A stretch of 25,170 nt of DNA, taken from an uncultured Eubacteriales bacterium. Lineage in GTDB: Bacteria > Bacillota > Clostridia > Christensenellales > Borkfalkiaceae. The stretch covers positions 1 to 25,170 of the forward strand of contig CATZMZ010000015.1 in assembly GCA_958421945.1 (NCBI GenBank), in the 5' to 3' direction. The translations under genes and the position numbers were made by a program. The notes beneath the pieces are model-generated. The model was not told the DNA's origin. It saw nothing but the letters and a program-made list of their open reading frames with translations, and ran no database searches. This document shows positions 1-8,345 of this stretch, one piece after another (the stretch's first letter is position 1; each line of letters starts with the position of its first letter).

Positions 1-795
<795 letters not shown>

Positions 796-1019
796 ATGAT
801 TTAAAGCCGAGATATTTGCATATTCTCAACTGCTCTAACGAATTTCGCTTGTTTAGCGTATTGTCATTTTAATGACTGTTTTAAAGTACATATTTTCATA
901 CTTCAAAGATTTTGACAGAAACTTTCAAAATAACTATTATTTTGTCATATTTCCTTCTATTCAATTTTTAAGCTACTCCCGTCAACTGCGGTTGACGCGC
1001 TGTCCATTTCCGCGACAGC
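796..1019 (-). other. rRNA transcript leader (16S upstream spacer)
   Basis: AT-rich leader between the proximal rRNA promoter and the 16S 5' end. On the transcribed strand it starts with a hairpin CTGTC/GACAG (1000-1018), then GTTGAC/GTCAAC sequence (981-996) forming a 6-bp stem with a 4-base loop, and later a GTCATT-AATGAC palindrome (863-876). A TCTTTGAA stretch near 903-910 resembles the boxA antitermination element of Firmicutes rRNA leaders, but the match is short. Roles in antitermination and RNase III-type processing are inferred from position only. Confidence 0.5.
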
Positions 1020-1025
1020 CTAACT

Positions 1026-1054
1026 ATAATACCATAAGCATTTTATAAAGTCAA
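1026..1054 (-). promoter_or_regulatory. rrn promoter P1 (proximal)
   Basis: Sigma-A type promoter on the minus strand: -35 TTGACT (1049-1054), 17-base spacer, -10 TATTAT (1026-1031). It is preceded by a long A/T tract, like an UP element, and by the block CCTTTGAAAAACGC that is also present upstream of P2. It is the closest of three promoters to the 16S gene. Confidence 0.85.
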
Positions 1055-1237
1055 GCGTTTTTCAAAGGTTTTTTAATTTTTTTCAAAATTTTTCAAACTC
1101 TTTTACGAACGATTTTTAACCGTTTTTCAACGCGCTCCGCATCAGCGGCTTTGGTCGTTCGACCTGACTGCGAACCGTCCGGAATTTGCCGATCGATTCT
1201 GCTTACGGGCTTTCGCCTTTCGGTGAAAGTACTTGTG

Positions 1238-1266
1238 ATTATATAGTAATTCGCATTCAAAGTCAA
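1238..1266 (-). promoter_or_regulatory. rrn promoter P2 (middle)
   Basis: Minus-strand sigma-A promoter: -35 TTGACT (1261-1266), exact 17-base spacer, perfect -10 TATAAT (1238-1243). The 20-odd bases before the -35 nearly repeat those of P1, which points to duplication of a promoter module. Confidence 0.85.
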
Positions 1267-1439
1267 GCGTTTTTCAAAGGTTTTCGACAAATTTTTTCAA
1301 ACGTTTTTGCAACCACTAAATGTTGTATACGCTTAATTATCGGACACAATATTTAGGACGCCCCGAGAACGCAAATCGCAAGTAATTATCTACCGATTAA
1401 GGTTACTGCGCTTTCCCCTTTTCGCGGAAAGCAAGAGTG

Positions 1440-1468
1440 ATTATATATTAAATAAAACCGAATGTCAA
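1440..1468 (-). promoter_or_regulatory. rrn promoter P3 (distal, full consensus)
   Basis: Minus-strand promoter with both hexamers at consensus: TTGACA (1463-1468), 17-base spacer, TATAAT (1440-1445). Upstream is the same CCTTGAAAAAACGC block seen at P1 and P2. A promoter at full consensus is typical of a strongly expressed, growth-rate-controlled rRNA operon. Confidence 0.88.
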
Positions 1469-1599
1469 GCGTTTTTTCAAGGTTTCTTAAACTTTTTTGA
1501 TTTTGTCGCTTTTTATCGGTTTTTATTAGCTTTTGGCGAAGCTTTCTTCATTCCTTCGCCCGTTAAACGGCGGTTTTTCCTCGCCGCGAGCTTTAAAAG

Positions 1600-2247
1600 T
1601 TAAAGCCCCATAAACATAACCGTTTTTTTATCGCCGAGAAAATCGTCGCGGTAATTCATATCTATGGAAAACCGACCGTTGTCGAACCCGGCACACGTTA
1701 CCGAAGCGTTGCTTACCCAGGGAATGTTTTTCATTTCGGAAAGCGGCAGACCGTTAAGCACGCATTGTAACGCTCTGATAACTCCACCGTGGGTAGCGAC
1801 GACGGCAACCCCGTCCTTCCCCTTGCACTCTTCGGCGATTTCGCAAAGCCCCTTTTTGGCGCGCTCGATAAGCTGCGGAAAACTTTCGCCGCCGGTGGGA
1901 ACGGCCTCGCCGATATTTTTTTCCCACACGCTGAAATCTTGCGGATAATTTTTTGCGATTTCCGGAACGGTTTTATCCTCCCACAGTCCGCCGTAAAGCT
2001 CGTTAAAAGCGGATGTTACGACGAGCGGCAAACCCGAAAGCTCGGACAGTTTTTCGAGCGTTTGTTTTGCGCGGGTAAGCTCGCTTGAATAAAGCGCGCA
2101 AACCTTATAATTAGAAAAAACAAACTCGCACGCAGCCGCGCCTTGCGTTTTGCCCGCGTCCGTGAGCGGGTAATCCATTCTGCCGCAGAAAACGCATTTA
2201 ACGTTGCCGAGACTTTGACCGTGTCTGATAAATAAAATTTTTTGCAT
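1600..2247 (-). CDS. Histidine phosphatase family protein (phosphoglycerate-mutase-like)
   Basis: A 215-residue enzyme of the histidine phosphatase (branch 1) superfamily, probably cytosolic. It removes phosphate from a small molecule through a phosphohistidine intermediate. Visible signatures are the N-terminal RHG catalytic motif (R8-H9-G10), the SSELTRAKQT stretch around residues 54-63, the acid/base glutamate in ELYGG (about E83) and the second catalytic histidine in ATHGG (H153). Length fits the cobC/gpmB-like group. The start is supported by AAGGAG immediately upstream. The gene lies upstream of the rRNA promoters on the same strand and has no pathway neighbours, so the substrate (alpha-ribazole phosphate, a sugar phosphate or other) cannot be told from context. 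Confidence 0.88.
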   Translation of the reverse strand: MQKILFIRHGQSLGNVKCVFCGRMDYPLTDAGKTQGAAACEFVFSNYKVCALYSSELTRAKQTLEKLSELSGLPLVVTSAFNELYGGLWEDKTVPEIAKNYPQDFSVWEKNIGEAVPTGGESFPQLIERAKKGLCEIAEECKGKDGVAVVATHGGVIRALQCVLNGLPLSEMKNIPWVSNASVTCAGFDNGRFSIDMNYRDDFLGDKKTVMFMGL

Positions 2248-2763
2248 TTTTTCTCCTTGAAATCCACCTTATGATTGCTTTAACGAACACTATACGTAAA
2301 ATGAGGAATTATGTTTTTTACGGCGTACGAAGCCGCGCTTCTTGCACCCGTTCGGAAATCCCGTTCGGAAAGCGCCGCTAAATTAAAAAACTTCTCTCTT
2401 TTCCCTGTCGTGGTGCTTGCCGCACGCCTCCGCTCCTCCGCCACTCCGCTGAAACGCTGTCCGAACATCGTGCGGGACGCTGTCCGATCGCCGCGGGAAC
2501 GCTACCTTAACGCAAAGATTTTGCTTATATAATATATTTATATAATATATAATGTTTTAAAAAGCTCGCCTTTCACGCGCCTTTCCCGCATCTTTCACGT
2601 GCTTTCCGAAAGCCTTTCCGTCGTTTTTTCTACGCCTTACTTAACGCTCTTATCGTATTTCCGCGCGTTATTACCAAACTTAATCGTGTTTACCAAACGC
2701 GAGAAACGCCGTTTTTTACGCCGACGAGAACCCGAAAATCACAAACGTCGGAAAAACGGAACG
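2248..2763. other. Intergenic region, no gene recognised
   Basis: This 516-base gap separates mnmA from the phosphatase gene; both flanking genes are on the minus strand. It holds an A/T-only stretch at 2525-2552, an 11-base tandem repeat at 2568-2622 and a doubled CCCGTTCGGAAAT/G motif at 2350-2377. Short open frames exist on both strands, but I recognise none, and none has a convincing ribosome site. No clear terminator for mnmA was found. Confidence 0.6.
2568..2622. repeat. Degenerate 11-bp tandem repeat, five units
   Basis: Five consecutive 11-base units can be read at 2568, 2579, 2590, 2601 and 2612, each a variant of GCCTTTCACGC (for example GCCTTTCCCGC and ATCTTTCACGT). The last two units are the most diverged. 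The repeat lies in the gap after mnmA. No function is evident. Confidence 0.6.
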
Positions 2764-3843
2764 TTAGAAGATCGCCTTTTCTATTACGCCGCCGCCGATG
2801 CATTTCTCTCCCGAATAGAAAACTGCGAACTGTCCCTCGGTGATAGCGCGTTGTTTTTCGGCGAAATCCACGCGAATTCCGTCGTTCGATATATTAACGG
2901 TACATTTTTGTTCGGGCTGGCGGTAACGGAATTTGGCGGTACACTCAAAAGTTTTGGTTTCGGGCGGAAAGGGAATGAAGTTGCAGTCGTTCATAAGTAA
3001 GCCCCTGCTGTAAAGCCTGTCCTCCGCACCGTGAGCGACGTAAAGGATATTGTTTTTAACGTCCTTTTCGATAACGAACCAGCGACTGCCGTCGTCCCCC
3101 TTTTGCCCGCCGATATTCAAACCGCGGCGTTGACCTATCGTGTAATACATAAGCCCGAGATGTTCGCCGAGAACCTTGCCGTCGTACGTCATAATCTTGC
3201 CTTTCCGCGCGGGGATATAATTCAGCAAAAAATTTCTGAAATTACGCTCGCCGATAAAGCAAATACCCGTGGAATCTTTTTTCTCGGCGGTGGCAAGCCC
3301 GAACTCTGTCGCGATTTTGCGAACCTCGGACTTTAAGAGCTTGCCCAAAGGAAACAAAACCCCGTCAAGCTGTTCCTGCGAGAGCTGATTAAGGAAATAC
3401 GTTTGGTCTTTGCTTTGGTCTTTCGCTTTTAAGAGGTAATGCACGCCGTTTTGGTGGAGAATGTCGCAATAATGCCCCGTCGCGATAAAATCCGCACCGA
3501 GCTCCGCGGCTTTTTCCTTAAAATCCTTAAACTTAATTTCACGATTGCAAAGGACGTCGGGATTAGGCGTTCTGCCCGCCTTGTATTCGGCGAGAAAATA
3601 CGAAAACACCCTGTCGCGATACTGTTTAGCGAAATTCACGGAATAGTAAGGAATGCCGATTTTATTCGCAACGCGTCTGACGTCTGCGAAATCCTGCTCA
3701 CCCGTACAGTTCCCGCAGGAATCGGTTTCTTCCCAGTTATTCATATAAAGCCCGATAACGTTAAAGCCCTGCTGTTTTAACAGCAAAGCCGCCACCGAAC
3801 TGTCCACCCCGCCGGATAACCCGACGACAACCGTTTTTGCCAT
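2764..3843 (-). CDS. mnmA: tRNA-specific 2-thiouridylase MnmA
   Basis: MnmA catalyses ATP-dependent 2-thiolation of the wobble uridine (U34) in tRNA-Lys, tRNA-Glu and tRNA-Gln, with sulfur delivered by a cysteine desulfurase. The 359-residue protein has the usual length. It shows the N-terminal PP-loop GLSGGVDSS (residues 8-16), the catalytic cysteine in NPDVLCNREIKF (C99), the second catalytic cysteine in DSTGICFIGER (C195) and the FGLATAEKKDSTG block, followed by the C-terminal beta-barrel region. The start is set by AAGGAG six bases before ATG. It stands alone, divergent from the leucine-rich-repeat lipoprotein gene; no cysteine desulfurase gene is adjacent. Confidence 0.97.
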   Translation of the reverse strand: MAKTVVVGLSGGVDSSVAALLLKQQGFNVIGLYMNNWEETDSCGNCTGEQDFADVRRVANKIGIPYYSVNFAKQYRDRVFSYFLAEYKAGRTPNPDVLCNREIKFKDFKEKAAELGADFIATGHYCDILHQNGVHYLLKAKDQSKDQTYFLNQLSQEQLDGVLFPLGKLLKSEVRKIATEFGLATAEKKDSTGICFIGERNFRNFLLNYIPARKGKIMTYDGKVLGEHLGLMYYTIGQRRGLNIGGQKGDDGSRWFVIEKDVKNNILYVAHGAEDRLYSRGLLMNDCNFIPFPPETKTFECTAKFRYRQPEQKCTVNISNDGIRVDFAEKQRAITEGQFAVFYSGEKCIGGGVIEKAIF

Positions 3844-3951
3844 TGTAATCTCCTTAAAACTCCCCGAGCAACACGCCGTTCCGCCGCCCGCAACCCGATT
3901 TTGGCAGGTTTCCGCAAAACCGAACCGCGACGGCGTTATTTCTACCGTTTA

Positions 3952-3960
3952 ATGATACCA
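3952..3960 (-). promoter_or_regulatory. Possible extended -10 promoter for mnmA
   Basis: The minus strand reads TGGTATCAT, an extended -10 (TG-N-TATCAT) about 110 bases upstream of mnmA. No good -35 lies at the proper distance, so this is a tentative call. Confidence 0.35.
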
Positions 3961-4006
3961 CAAGACCGAAAAAAACACAATCAAAACTCGCCGTCTCTCC
4001 CGGCGG

Positions 4007-4035
4007 TTGACGTATTTTTTTATCAGTGCTAAATA
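4007..4035 (+). promoter_or_regulatory. Possible promoter of the LRR lipoprotein gene
   Basis: TTGACG (4007-4012) is followed after 17 bases by TAAATA (4030-4035), a weak -10, about 85 bases before the lipoprotein start. The -35 is good and the -10 poor. Position and orientation fit. Confidence 0.4.
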
Positions 4036-4120
4036 GTATTATCAGCGTTTCCTCTTTTATCCTTAATTGAAGTTATTTGTTCCGACGGAAATCTGAATTA
4101 AATAAAAGGAGTTTTTCTAT

Positions 4121-6361
4121 ATGAAAACAAAAAGAACGTTTATACTCCCGGTTATCGCGGGTATGCTCTCGCTGATAAGCATTTTGGGGCTTTTCGCGTG
4201 CGGAAAGCCGAACAATCCCGACGCGCCCGACAAGCCCGGCGTCGGACATTCGCACAGCTTTACGCGACAGGATAGCGGAAGCGAATATTTAGCTTCAGAG
4301 GCGACCTGTACCGAAAAAGCGAGATATTATTTTTCTTGCGAATGCGGCGAAAAAGGCACGAAAACGTTCGAGTACGGCGAAACAAACAAAAAAAATCACG
4401 ACTATAAAGACACGATAGTTCCGCCGACTAATACGAGTGACGGTTATACCCGCCATACGTGTACGCGTTGCGGCGATACGTATGACGATAACGTAATTTA
4501 CGCGGCGGGTTCGAGCGGTTTGGTTTTTACCGATGTGAAGGACGGCTGCATGGTTACGGGGGTAGGCTCTTGCACGGACACGGAAATTTATATCCCGACT
4601 GTTTCGCCCGAAGGTAAAAAGGTTTATGCTATAGGCGAACGCGCTTTTATGGACTGCAACACCGTTACCGCAATTCATATACCGAAGTATGTGGCAGTGG
4701 TTTGTTCACAAGCGTTTCATAATGCCAACAACTTAACTACCATTTATATTCACTCTGATTCCTTAAACGGTGAAGACGAGATTTCCGCGTTTATCTCGCC
4801 CTCGATTAAAAAAGTCGTTTTTGACGGAAAAAGCGTCGGTTATTATGTTTTATTTAACTGTAATAATATAACGGAAGTTATAATCAATGACAGCGTAACG
4901 AGTATAGGATTAAAGGCGTTTGAAGGTTGCACTTCGCTTAAATATAACGTAAAAGATAATGTAAAATATTTAGGCAACGAAAACAATCCCTATTTAGCCG
5001 TTATGGGCGTTACGGATAAAACTTTAACGGCGTATCAAATAGAAAACACCGCAAGATTTATTTATGATAGTGCGTTTGAGGGGTGCGCCTTGCTTAAAAG
5101 CATAGTTGTTCCCGACGGCGTAACCGATATAGGAGGATTTGCGTTTTATAATTGCAGCTCGCTTACAAGCGTTACAATTCCCGAAAGTGTTACGAAAATA
5201 GCTAATGAAGCCTTTTACGATGGATATTTATTAAAAAACGTATATTATAATGGCGATTTAAATTCTTGGCTTCAACTCGATGGGGTACAAAATTTAATGA
5301 ATGAATACATTGACACAGCAAAAGACCTTACTAAAAACTTATATATAAAGGGGAAATTATTAACCGAAGCGGTAATAACTAACGTAACAGAATTAAACGC
5401 TTGGGCGTTTGTTAATTGCAAAAGCTTGACTAAAGTTGTAATCGGAAACAGCGTAACGAAGATAGGTGATGGCGCATTTTATGGTTGCAGCGGACTTAAG
5501 AGTATAACTATTCCCGACAGCGTGACAAAAATAGGTCATGGCGCGTTTTATGGTTGCAGCGGACTTAAGAGTATAACTATTCCCGACAGCGTAACCTCTA
5601 TCGGTATATCAACTTTCAGTGATTGCACAAGATTTACGAGCATAATTATTCCCGACAGCGTAACCTCTATCGGCGAATATGCGTTTAATAATTGTAGAGG
5701 ACTTACAAGCGTAACAATCGGTAAAGGAGTGACTTCTATCGATAAAAGCGCCTTCTATGATTGTTATAAGTTAATTGAAGTTGTCAATAATAGCTCGTTA
5801 AATATAACAAAGGGCAGCTCGGATTATGGCAAAGTTGCTGAACGTGCGCTTAACGTAAAGCAAGGCGGAAATAGCGATATAGTCAATCAAAACGGGTATT
5901 TGTTTTATACGTATGACGGCAGCGATTATTTAATGGGGTACGCAGGAAGCGATACCGATTTAATCTTACCCGAAAACTATAACGGGAAAAATTACGAAAT
6001 ATATAAATATGCGTTCTATAATTGCAGCGGACTTACGAGCGTAACAATCGGTAGCGGTGTAACCTCTATCGGCAAGGATACGTTCAGAGGGTGCAGCGGA
6101 CTAACGAGCGTAACAATCGGCAACGGTGTGACTTCTATCGGCGAGGATGCGTTCAGAGAGTGCAGCGGACTTACGAGTATAACAATTCCTGACAAAGTTA
6201 CTTCTATCGGTGGGTCTGCGTTCAGAGGGTGCAGCGGACTAAAAGAAATACACTATAAAGGGACAATAAAAGAATGGAACGGTGTAAAAAAGGGAAACAG
6301 CTGGGATTACAATACAGGGAAATATACCGTTTTCTGCACGGACGGGAACATAAGCAAATAA
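4121..6361 (+). CDS. BspA-like leucine-rich-repeat surface lipoprotein
   Basis: A 746-residue secreted lipoprotein. The N-terminus has a basic start, a hydrophobic stretch and a lipobox ending in FAC (C27), so it should be lipidated and anchored outside the cell membrane. Residues about 45-125 form a cysteine-paired module (TCTEK...CECG and HTCTRCG) of the kind found in clostridial surface proteins. The rest, from about residue 140, is a chain of roughly 23-residue LRR_5/BspA repeats with the pattern SIGxxAFxxCxxLTSVTIPxSVT. It is interrupted near residues 380-425 and 550-620 by non-repeat inserts. Two neighbouring repeats (5470-5605) are almost identical in DNA, indicating recent duplication. 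Such proteins often bind host or bacterial surfaces; the ligand here is unknown. The start is preceded by AAAGGAG. Confidence 0.9.
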   Translation: MKTKRTFILPVIAGMLSLISILGLFACGKPNNPDAPDKPGVGHSHSFTRQDSGSEYLASEATCTEKARYYFSCECGEKGTKTFEYGETNKKNHDYKDTIVPPTNTSDGYTRHTCTRCGDTYDDNVIYAAGSSGLVFTDVKDGCMVTGVGSCTDTEIYIPTVSPEGKKVYAIGERAFMDCNTVTAIHIPKYVAVVCSQAFHNANNLTTIYIHSDSLNGEDEISAFISPSIKKVVFDGKSVGYYVLFNCNNITEVIINDSVTSIGLKAFEGCTSLKYNVKDNVKYLGNENNPYLAVMGVTDKTLTAYQIENTARFIYDSAFEGCALLKSIVVPDGVTDIGGFAFYNCSSLTSVTIPESVTKIANEAFYDGYLLKNVYYNGDLNSWLQLDGVQNLMNEYIDTAKDLTKNLYIKGKLLTEAVITNVTELNAWAFVNCKSLTKVVIGNSVTKIGDGAFYGCSGLKSITIPDSVTKIGHGAFYGCSGLKSITIPDSVTSIGISTFSDCTRFTSIIIPDSVTSIGEYAFNNCRGLTSVTIGKGVTSIDKSAFYDCYKLIEVVNNSSLNITKGSSDYGKVAERALNVKQGGNSDIVNQNGYLFYTYDGSDYLMGYAGSDTDLILPENYNGKNYEIYKYAFYNCSGLTSVTIGSGVTSIGKDTFRGCSGLTSVTIGNGVTSIGEDAFRECSGLTSITIPDKVTSIGGSAFRGCSGLKEIHYKGTIKEWNGVKKGNSWDYNTGKYTVFCTDGNISK
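5463..5607 (+). repeat. 69-bp coding tandem repeat within the LRR gene
   Basis: The blocks beginning near 5468 and 5537 are almost identical over 69 bases (one 23-residue LRR unit), including the shared run GGTTGCAGCGGACTTAAGAG. Flanking LRR units are clearly more diverged. This fits slippage or unequal exchange within the gene. Confidence 0.8.
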
Positions 6362-6375
6362 AAAACTAATATTTG

Positions 6376-6410
6376 AGCGGCAAGGCGCACGCCTTGCCGC
6401 TTTCCCTTTT
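6376..6410 (+). terminator. Intrinsic terminator after the LRR lipoprotein gene
   Basis: AGCGGCAAGGCG and CGCCTTGCCGCT form a GC-rich hairpin directly after the stop codon, followed by TTCCCTTTT. The tail is imperfect, but stem strength and position fit a rho-independent terminator. Confidence 0.85.
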
Positions 6411-6422
6411 AAGGAGTTCTTT

Positions 6423-6615
6423 TATTGCCCGTCAAGGAAGAACGTTTCAAAATGACGTAAGGATAGAGATATAGAAGCGCTGCCGCGGAGATTGCCACAG
6501 CCCCGTTGGGGCTTCGCAATGACGTAAAGAGATACTTCTTTTGCCCGTCAAAGGCGGTCGGGGCAAAATGACGTATGGTTGAGAAATAAAAGCGCTGCCG
6601 CGGTTTTTCGTCACG
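6423..6615. repeat. Cluster of dispersed intergenic repeat copies
   Basis: Two diverged direct copies, about 6423-6489 and 6540-6606, share the pattern TTGCCCGTCAA...CAAAATGACGTA...GAAGCGCTGCCGCGG. Between them lies a hairpin unit (6491-6520), ATTGC..AGCCCC gtt GGGGCT..GCAAT, flanked by AATGACGTAA. This resembles the small non-coding palindromic repeats scattered between genes in many bacterial genomes. No open frame is involved. Confidence 0.65.
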
Positions 6616-6671
6616 CGCCCACTCTTTCCCCTCGGTTTTAAATGCTTTTTATTCGCTTTCAGTTAAATCGC

Positions 6672-6700
6672 TTGATTTTTTCATCAAAATACTATATACT
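6672..6700 (+). promoter_or_regulatory. Sigma-A promoter of the CNNM/CorC gene
   Basis: TTGATT (6672-6677), exact 17-base spacer, TATACT (6695-6700), placed about 50 bases before the coding start and in the right orientation. Confidence 0.8.
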
Positions 6701-6751
6701 ATCGTTATTACTCGCATATAATTATAAACGCGAATGTTGTGGAGGTTTTTT

Positions 6752-8053
6752 ATGACGGGCGATGCCCCTGTCCCTTTACCGGACGCTTCTTTTCCTACCG
6801 GTTTACTCATTGCGCTTATTGTTCTCGTTTTCCTTTCCGGGTTTTTCTCCGCTGCGGAAACGGCGTTCACCAGCGTAAACAAAATTAAACTGCGTACCCT
6901 TGCAGGCAACGGCAATTCACGCGCTAAAAACGTGCTGAGCCTTGCCGAAAATAAGTACGATAAGCTTATCAGCGTTCTGCTCGTCGGCAATAACATCGTT
7001 AATCTTACCGCGTCAACGCTTTCGGTGCTTTTCTTTCAGAAAATCCTTCCCGCAAGCGCGAATTATTCAATCGTCTCTACCGTGGTTATTACGGTTACCG
7101 TTTTGATTTTCAGCGAGATTACCCCTAAATACATTGCTAAAACCTTCTCTGAAAAACTCGCTATGTCTTTTTATCCAGCGGTCGTGTTTTTCTATTATAT
7201 CCTTTATCCGTTCCATTTCGTGTTCGGCGGCTTTAAGTGGCTTATTTCCAAAATCTTCCGCGCCGCGCCCGACGACAGAATTACCGAGGACGAAATTATG
7301 ACCGTCGTCGAAGAGGCTGAAGAGGACGGCACTCTCCGCGATGACGAAACACGGCTTATTCGCTCCGTTATCGAGTTCGACGATTTGGAAGTGGGCGATA
7401 TTTTAGTTCCGCGCGTTAATATCGTTGCCGTTGACGTTTCTTCGTCTATGGAGGATATTAAAAGGGTGTTCGAAGCGGAAGGCTATTCACGTATCCCCGT
7501 TTATAAGGACACCGTGGACACGATTATCGGCACTATTCACGAAAAAGACTTTTTCAACGCCTACCTCGCAGGCAAGAAAAACGTGGACGATATTATGCAA
7601 AATGCGTTCTATACCACCGAACACGTTAAAATTTCTAAACTGCTTAAACAATTGCAAAAAAAGAAAATCCATATCGCCGTCGTTCTGGACGAGTATGGCG
7701 GTACGCTCGGACTGGTTACCCTCGAGGACGTTTTAGAAGAACTCGTCGGCGAGATTTGGGACGAACACGACGAGGAAATCGATTATTTCAAAAAACTTTC
7801 GGACAACTGCTACCTGGTGGACGGCAACGCCCCCCTTTCCGACGCGTTTGAGTATTTCGGAATCGATAAGGACGAAAAAGATAACTTCGACGCGGCAACG
7901 CTATCCGGTTGGCTGATTGAATATTTAGGCGAAATCCCCCACGCCGGCAGAAAAATTACTTATTCTAACTTGGACTTTGAAATTATGAAATCGACGGTAA
8001 AGCGTATTTTACAGGTTAAAGTTACGATAAACCCGCCGCAAGAAAAGGAATAA
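6752..8053 (+). CDS. Hemolysin C / CorC family membrane protein (CNNM-CBS)
   Basis: A 433-residue integral membrane protein of the CNNM/CorC family, proposed to move or sense divalent cations such as Mg2+. The N-terminal DUF21 (CNNM) region has about four hydrophobic segments between residues 10 and 165 and the family stretch FFSAAETAFTSV. A pair of CBS domains follows (about 195-330), starting with the DLEVGDILVPRVNIVAV block and including HIAVVLDEYGGTLGLVTLEDVLEELVG-type sequence. A C-terminal CorC/HlyC domain (about 345-425) ends the protein. I chose the ATG at 6752 because GGAGG lies six bases before it; an in-frame ATG at 6734 would put that ribosome site inside the gene. The name hemolysin is historical; lytic activity is not implied. 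Confidence 0.92.
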   Translation: MTGDAPVPLPDASFPTGLLIALIVLVFLSGFFSAAETAFTSVNKIKLRTLAGNGNSRAKNVLSLAENKYDKLISVLLVGNNIVNLTASTLSVLFFQKILPASANYSIVSTVVITVTVLIFSEITPKYIAKTFSEKLAMSFYPAVVFFYYILYPFHFVFGGFKWLISKIFRAAPDDRITEDEIMTVVEEAEEDGTLRDDETRLIRSVIEFDDLEVGDILVPRVNIVAVDVSSSMEDIKRVFEAEGYSRIPVYKDTVDTIIGTIHEKDFFNAYLAGKKNVDDIMQNAFYTTEHVKISKLLKQLQKKKIHIAVVLDEYGGTLGLVTLEDVLEELVGEIWDEHDEEIDYFKKLSDNCYLVDGNAPLSDAFEYFGIDKDEKDNFDAATLSGWLIEYLGEIPHAGRKITYSNLDFEIMKSTVKRILQVKVTINPPQEKE

Positions 8054-8097
8054 AAATAAAAGGCTTGCCGCAAACGAACAGTAAGCGACAAGCACGC

Positions 8098-8174
8098 GTA
8101 CCCGTAGCGCAAATGGATAGAGTATCAGATTCCGATTCTGACGGTTGCAGGTTCGACTCCTGTCGGGTACACCA
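8098..8174 (+). tRNA. tRNA-Arg (anticodon CCG)
   Basis: A 77-base tRNA with encoded CCA. The acceptor stem GTACCCG pairs with CGGGTAC. The D-arm has AGCGCAAATGGATAGAGT, the anticodon stem TCAGA/TCTGA encloses loop TTCCGAT with anticodon CCG, and the T-arm has GGTTCGACTCC. It reads CGG arginine codons. It starts 44 bases after the CNNM/CorC stop with no clear promoter between, so it may be co-transcribed with that gene. Confidence 0.97.
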
Positions 8175-8215
8175 AAATCATAAAGGAGACACTTTTGTGT
8201 CTCCTTTATGATTTT
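8174..8215. terminator. Bidirectional terminator between tRNA-Arg and the aro operon
   Basis: A perfect 19-bp inverted repeat (8174-8192 and 8197-8215) with a 4-base TTTT loop. The arm reads AAAATCATAAAGGAGACAC. Each strand ends its stem in an ATTTT run, so it can stop transcription from the tRNA side and from the aromatic operon arriving on the other strand. Confidence 0.9.
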
Positions 8216-8345
8216 GCCCCGTTTCTTCCGAAACGGCGAACCTGCGGTTCTCTCGCTCAGCCGCGGAAAGTCCGGCAAGCCCCGTACCAAAGCCCGCGCC
8301 CAGCCCCGCGATTAAACACACGATTATTTTAACGAGCAGTTCCAT
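8178..8345 (-). pseudogene. Truncated TauE/SafE-type (TSUP) permease, N-terminal fragment
   Basis: A 55-codon frame at the 3' end of the aromatic operon. It starts with ATG overlapping the last 17 bases of aroQ. The first 29 residues (MELLVKIIVCLIAGLGAG, then FGTGLAGLSAA) look like the first membrane helix and the glycine-rich GTGxAGxSAA turn of TauE/SafE family exporters, which normally run about 250 residues. The frame then becomes unrelated hydrophilic sequence and stops inside the tRNA-Arg terminator hairpin. I infer the remainder of the gene was deleted. The family assignment rests on memory of the N-terminal motif. A short functional membrane peptide cannot be excluded. Confidence 0.5.

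Noticed and set aside
1093..1290. A 65-codon minus-strand frame
   Set aside because: It overlaps rRNA promoter P2 and the repeated promoter module and has no ribosome site or recognisable protein.
1535..1560. Possible terminator after the histidine phosphatase gene (GGCGAAG/CTTCGCC hairpin)
   Set aside because: There is no T tract on the minus strand after the stem, so termination there is not supported.
2280..2532. Overlapping frames of 62 and 73 codons on both strands in the gap after mnmA
   Set aside because: No ribosome site, no recognised motif, and composition like non-coding sequence; doubled motifs explain part of the openness.
8009..8290. A 93-codon minus-strand frame across tRNA-Arg containing PDRSRTCNRQN
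   Set aside because: It is the antisense translation of a tRNA gene and its terminator, a known source of false proteins. The tRNA call explains the sequence fully.
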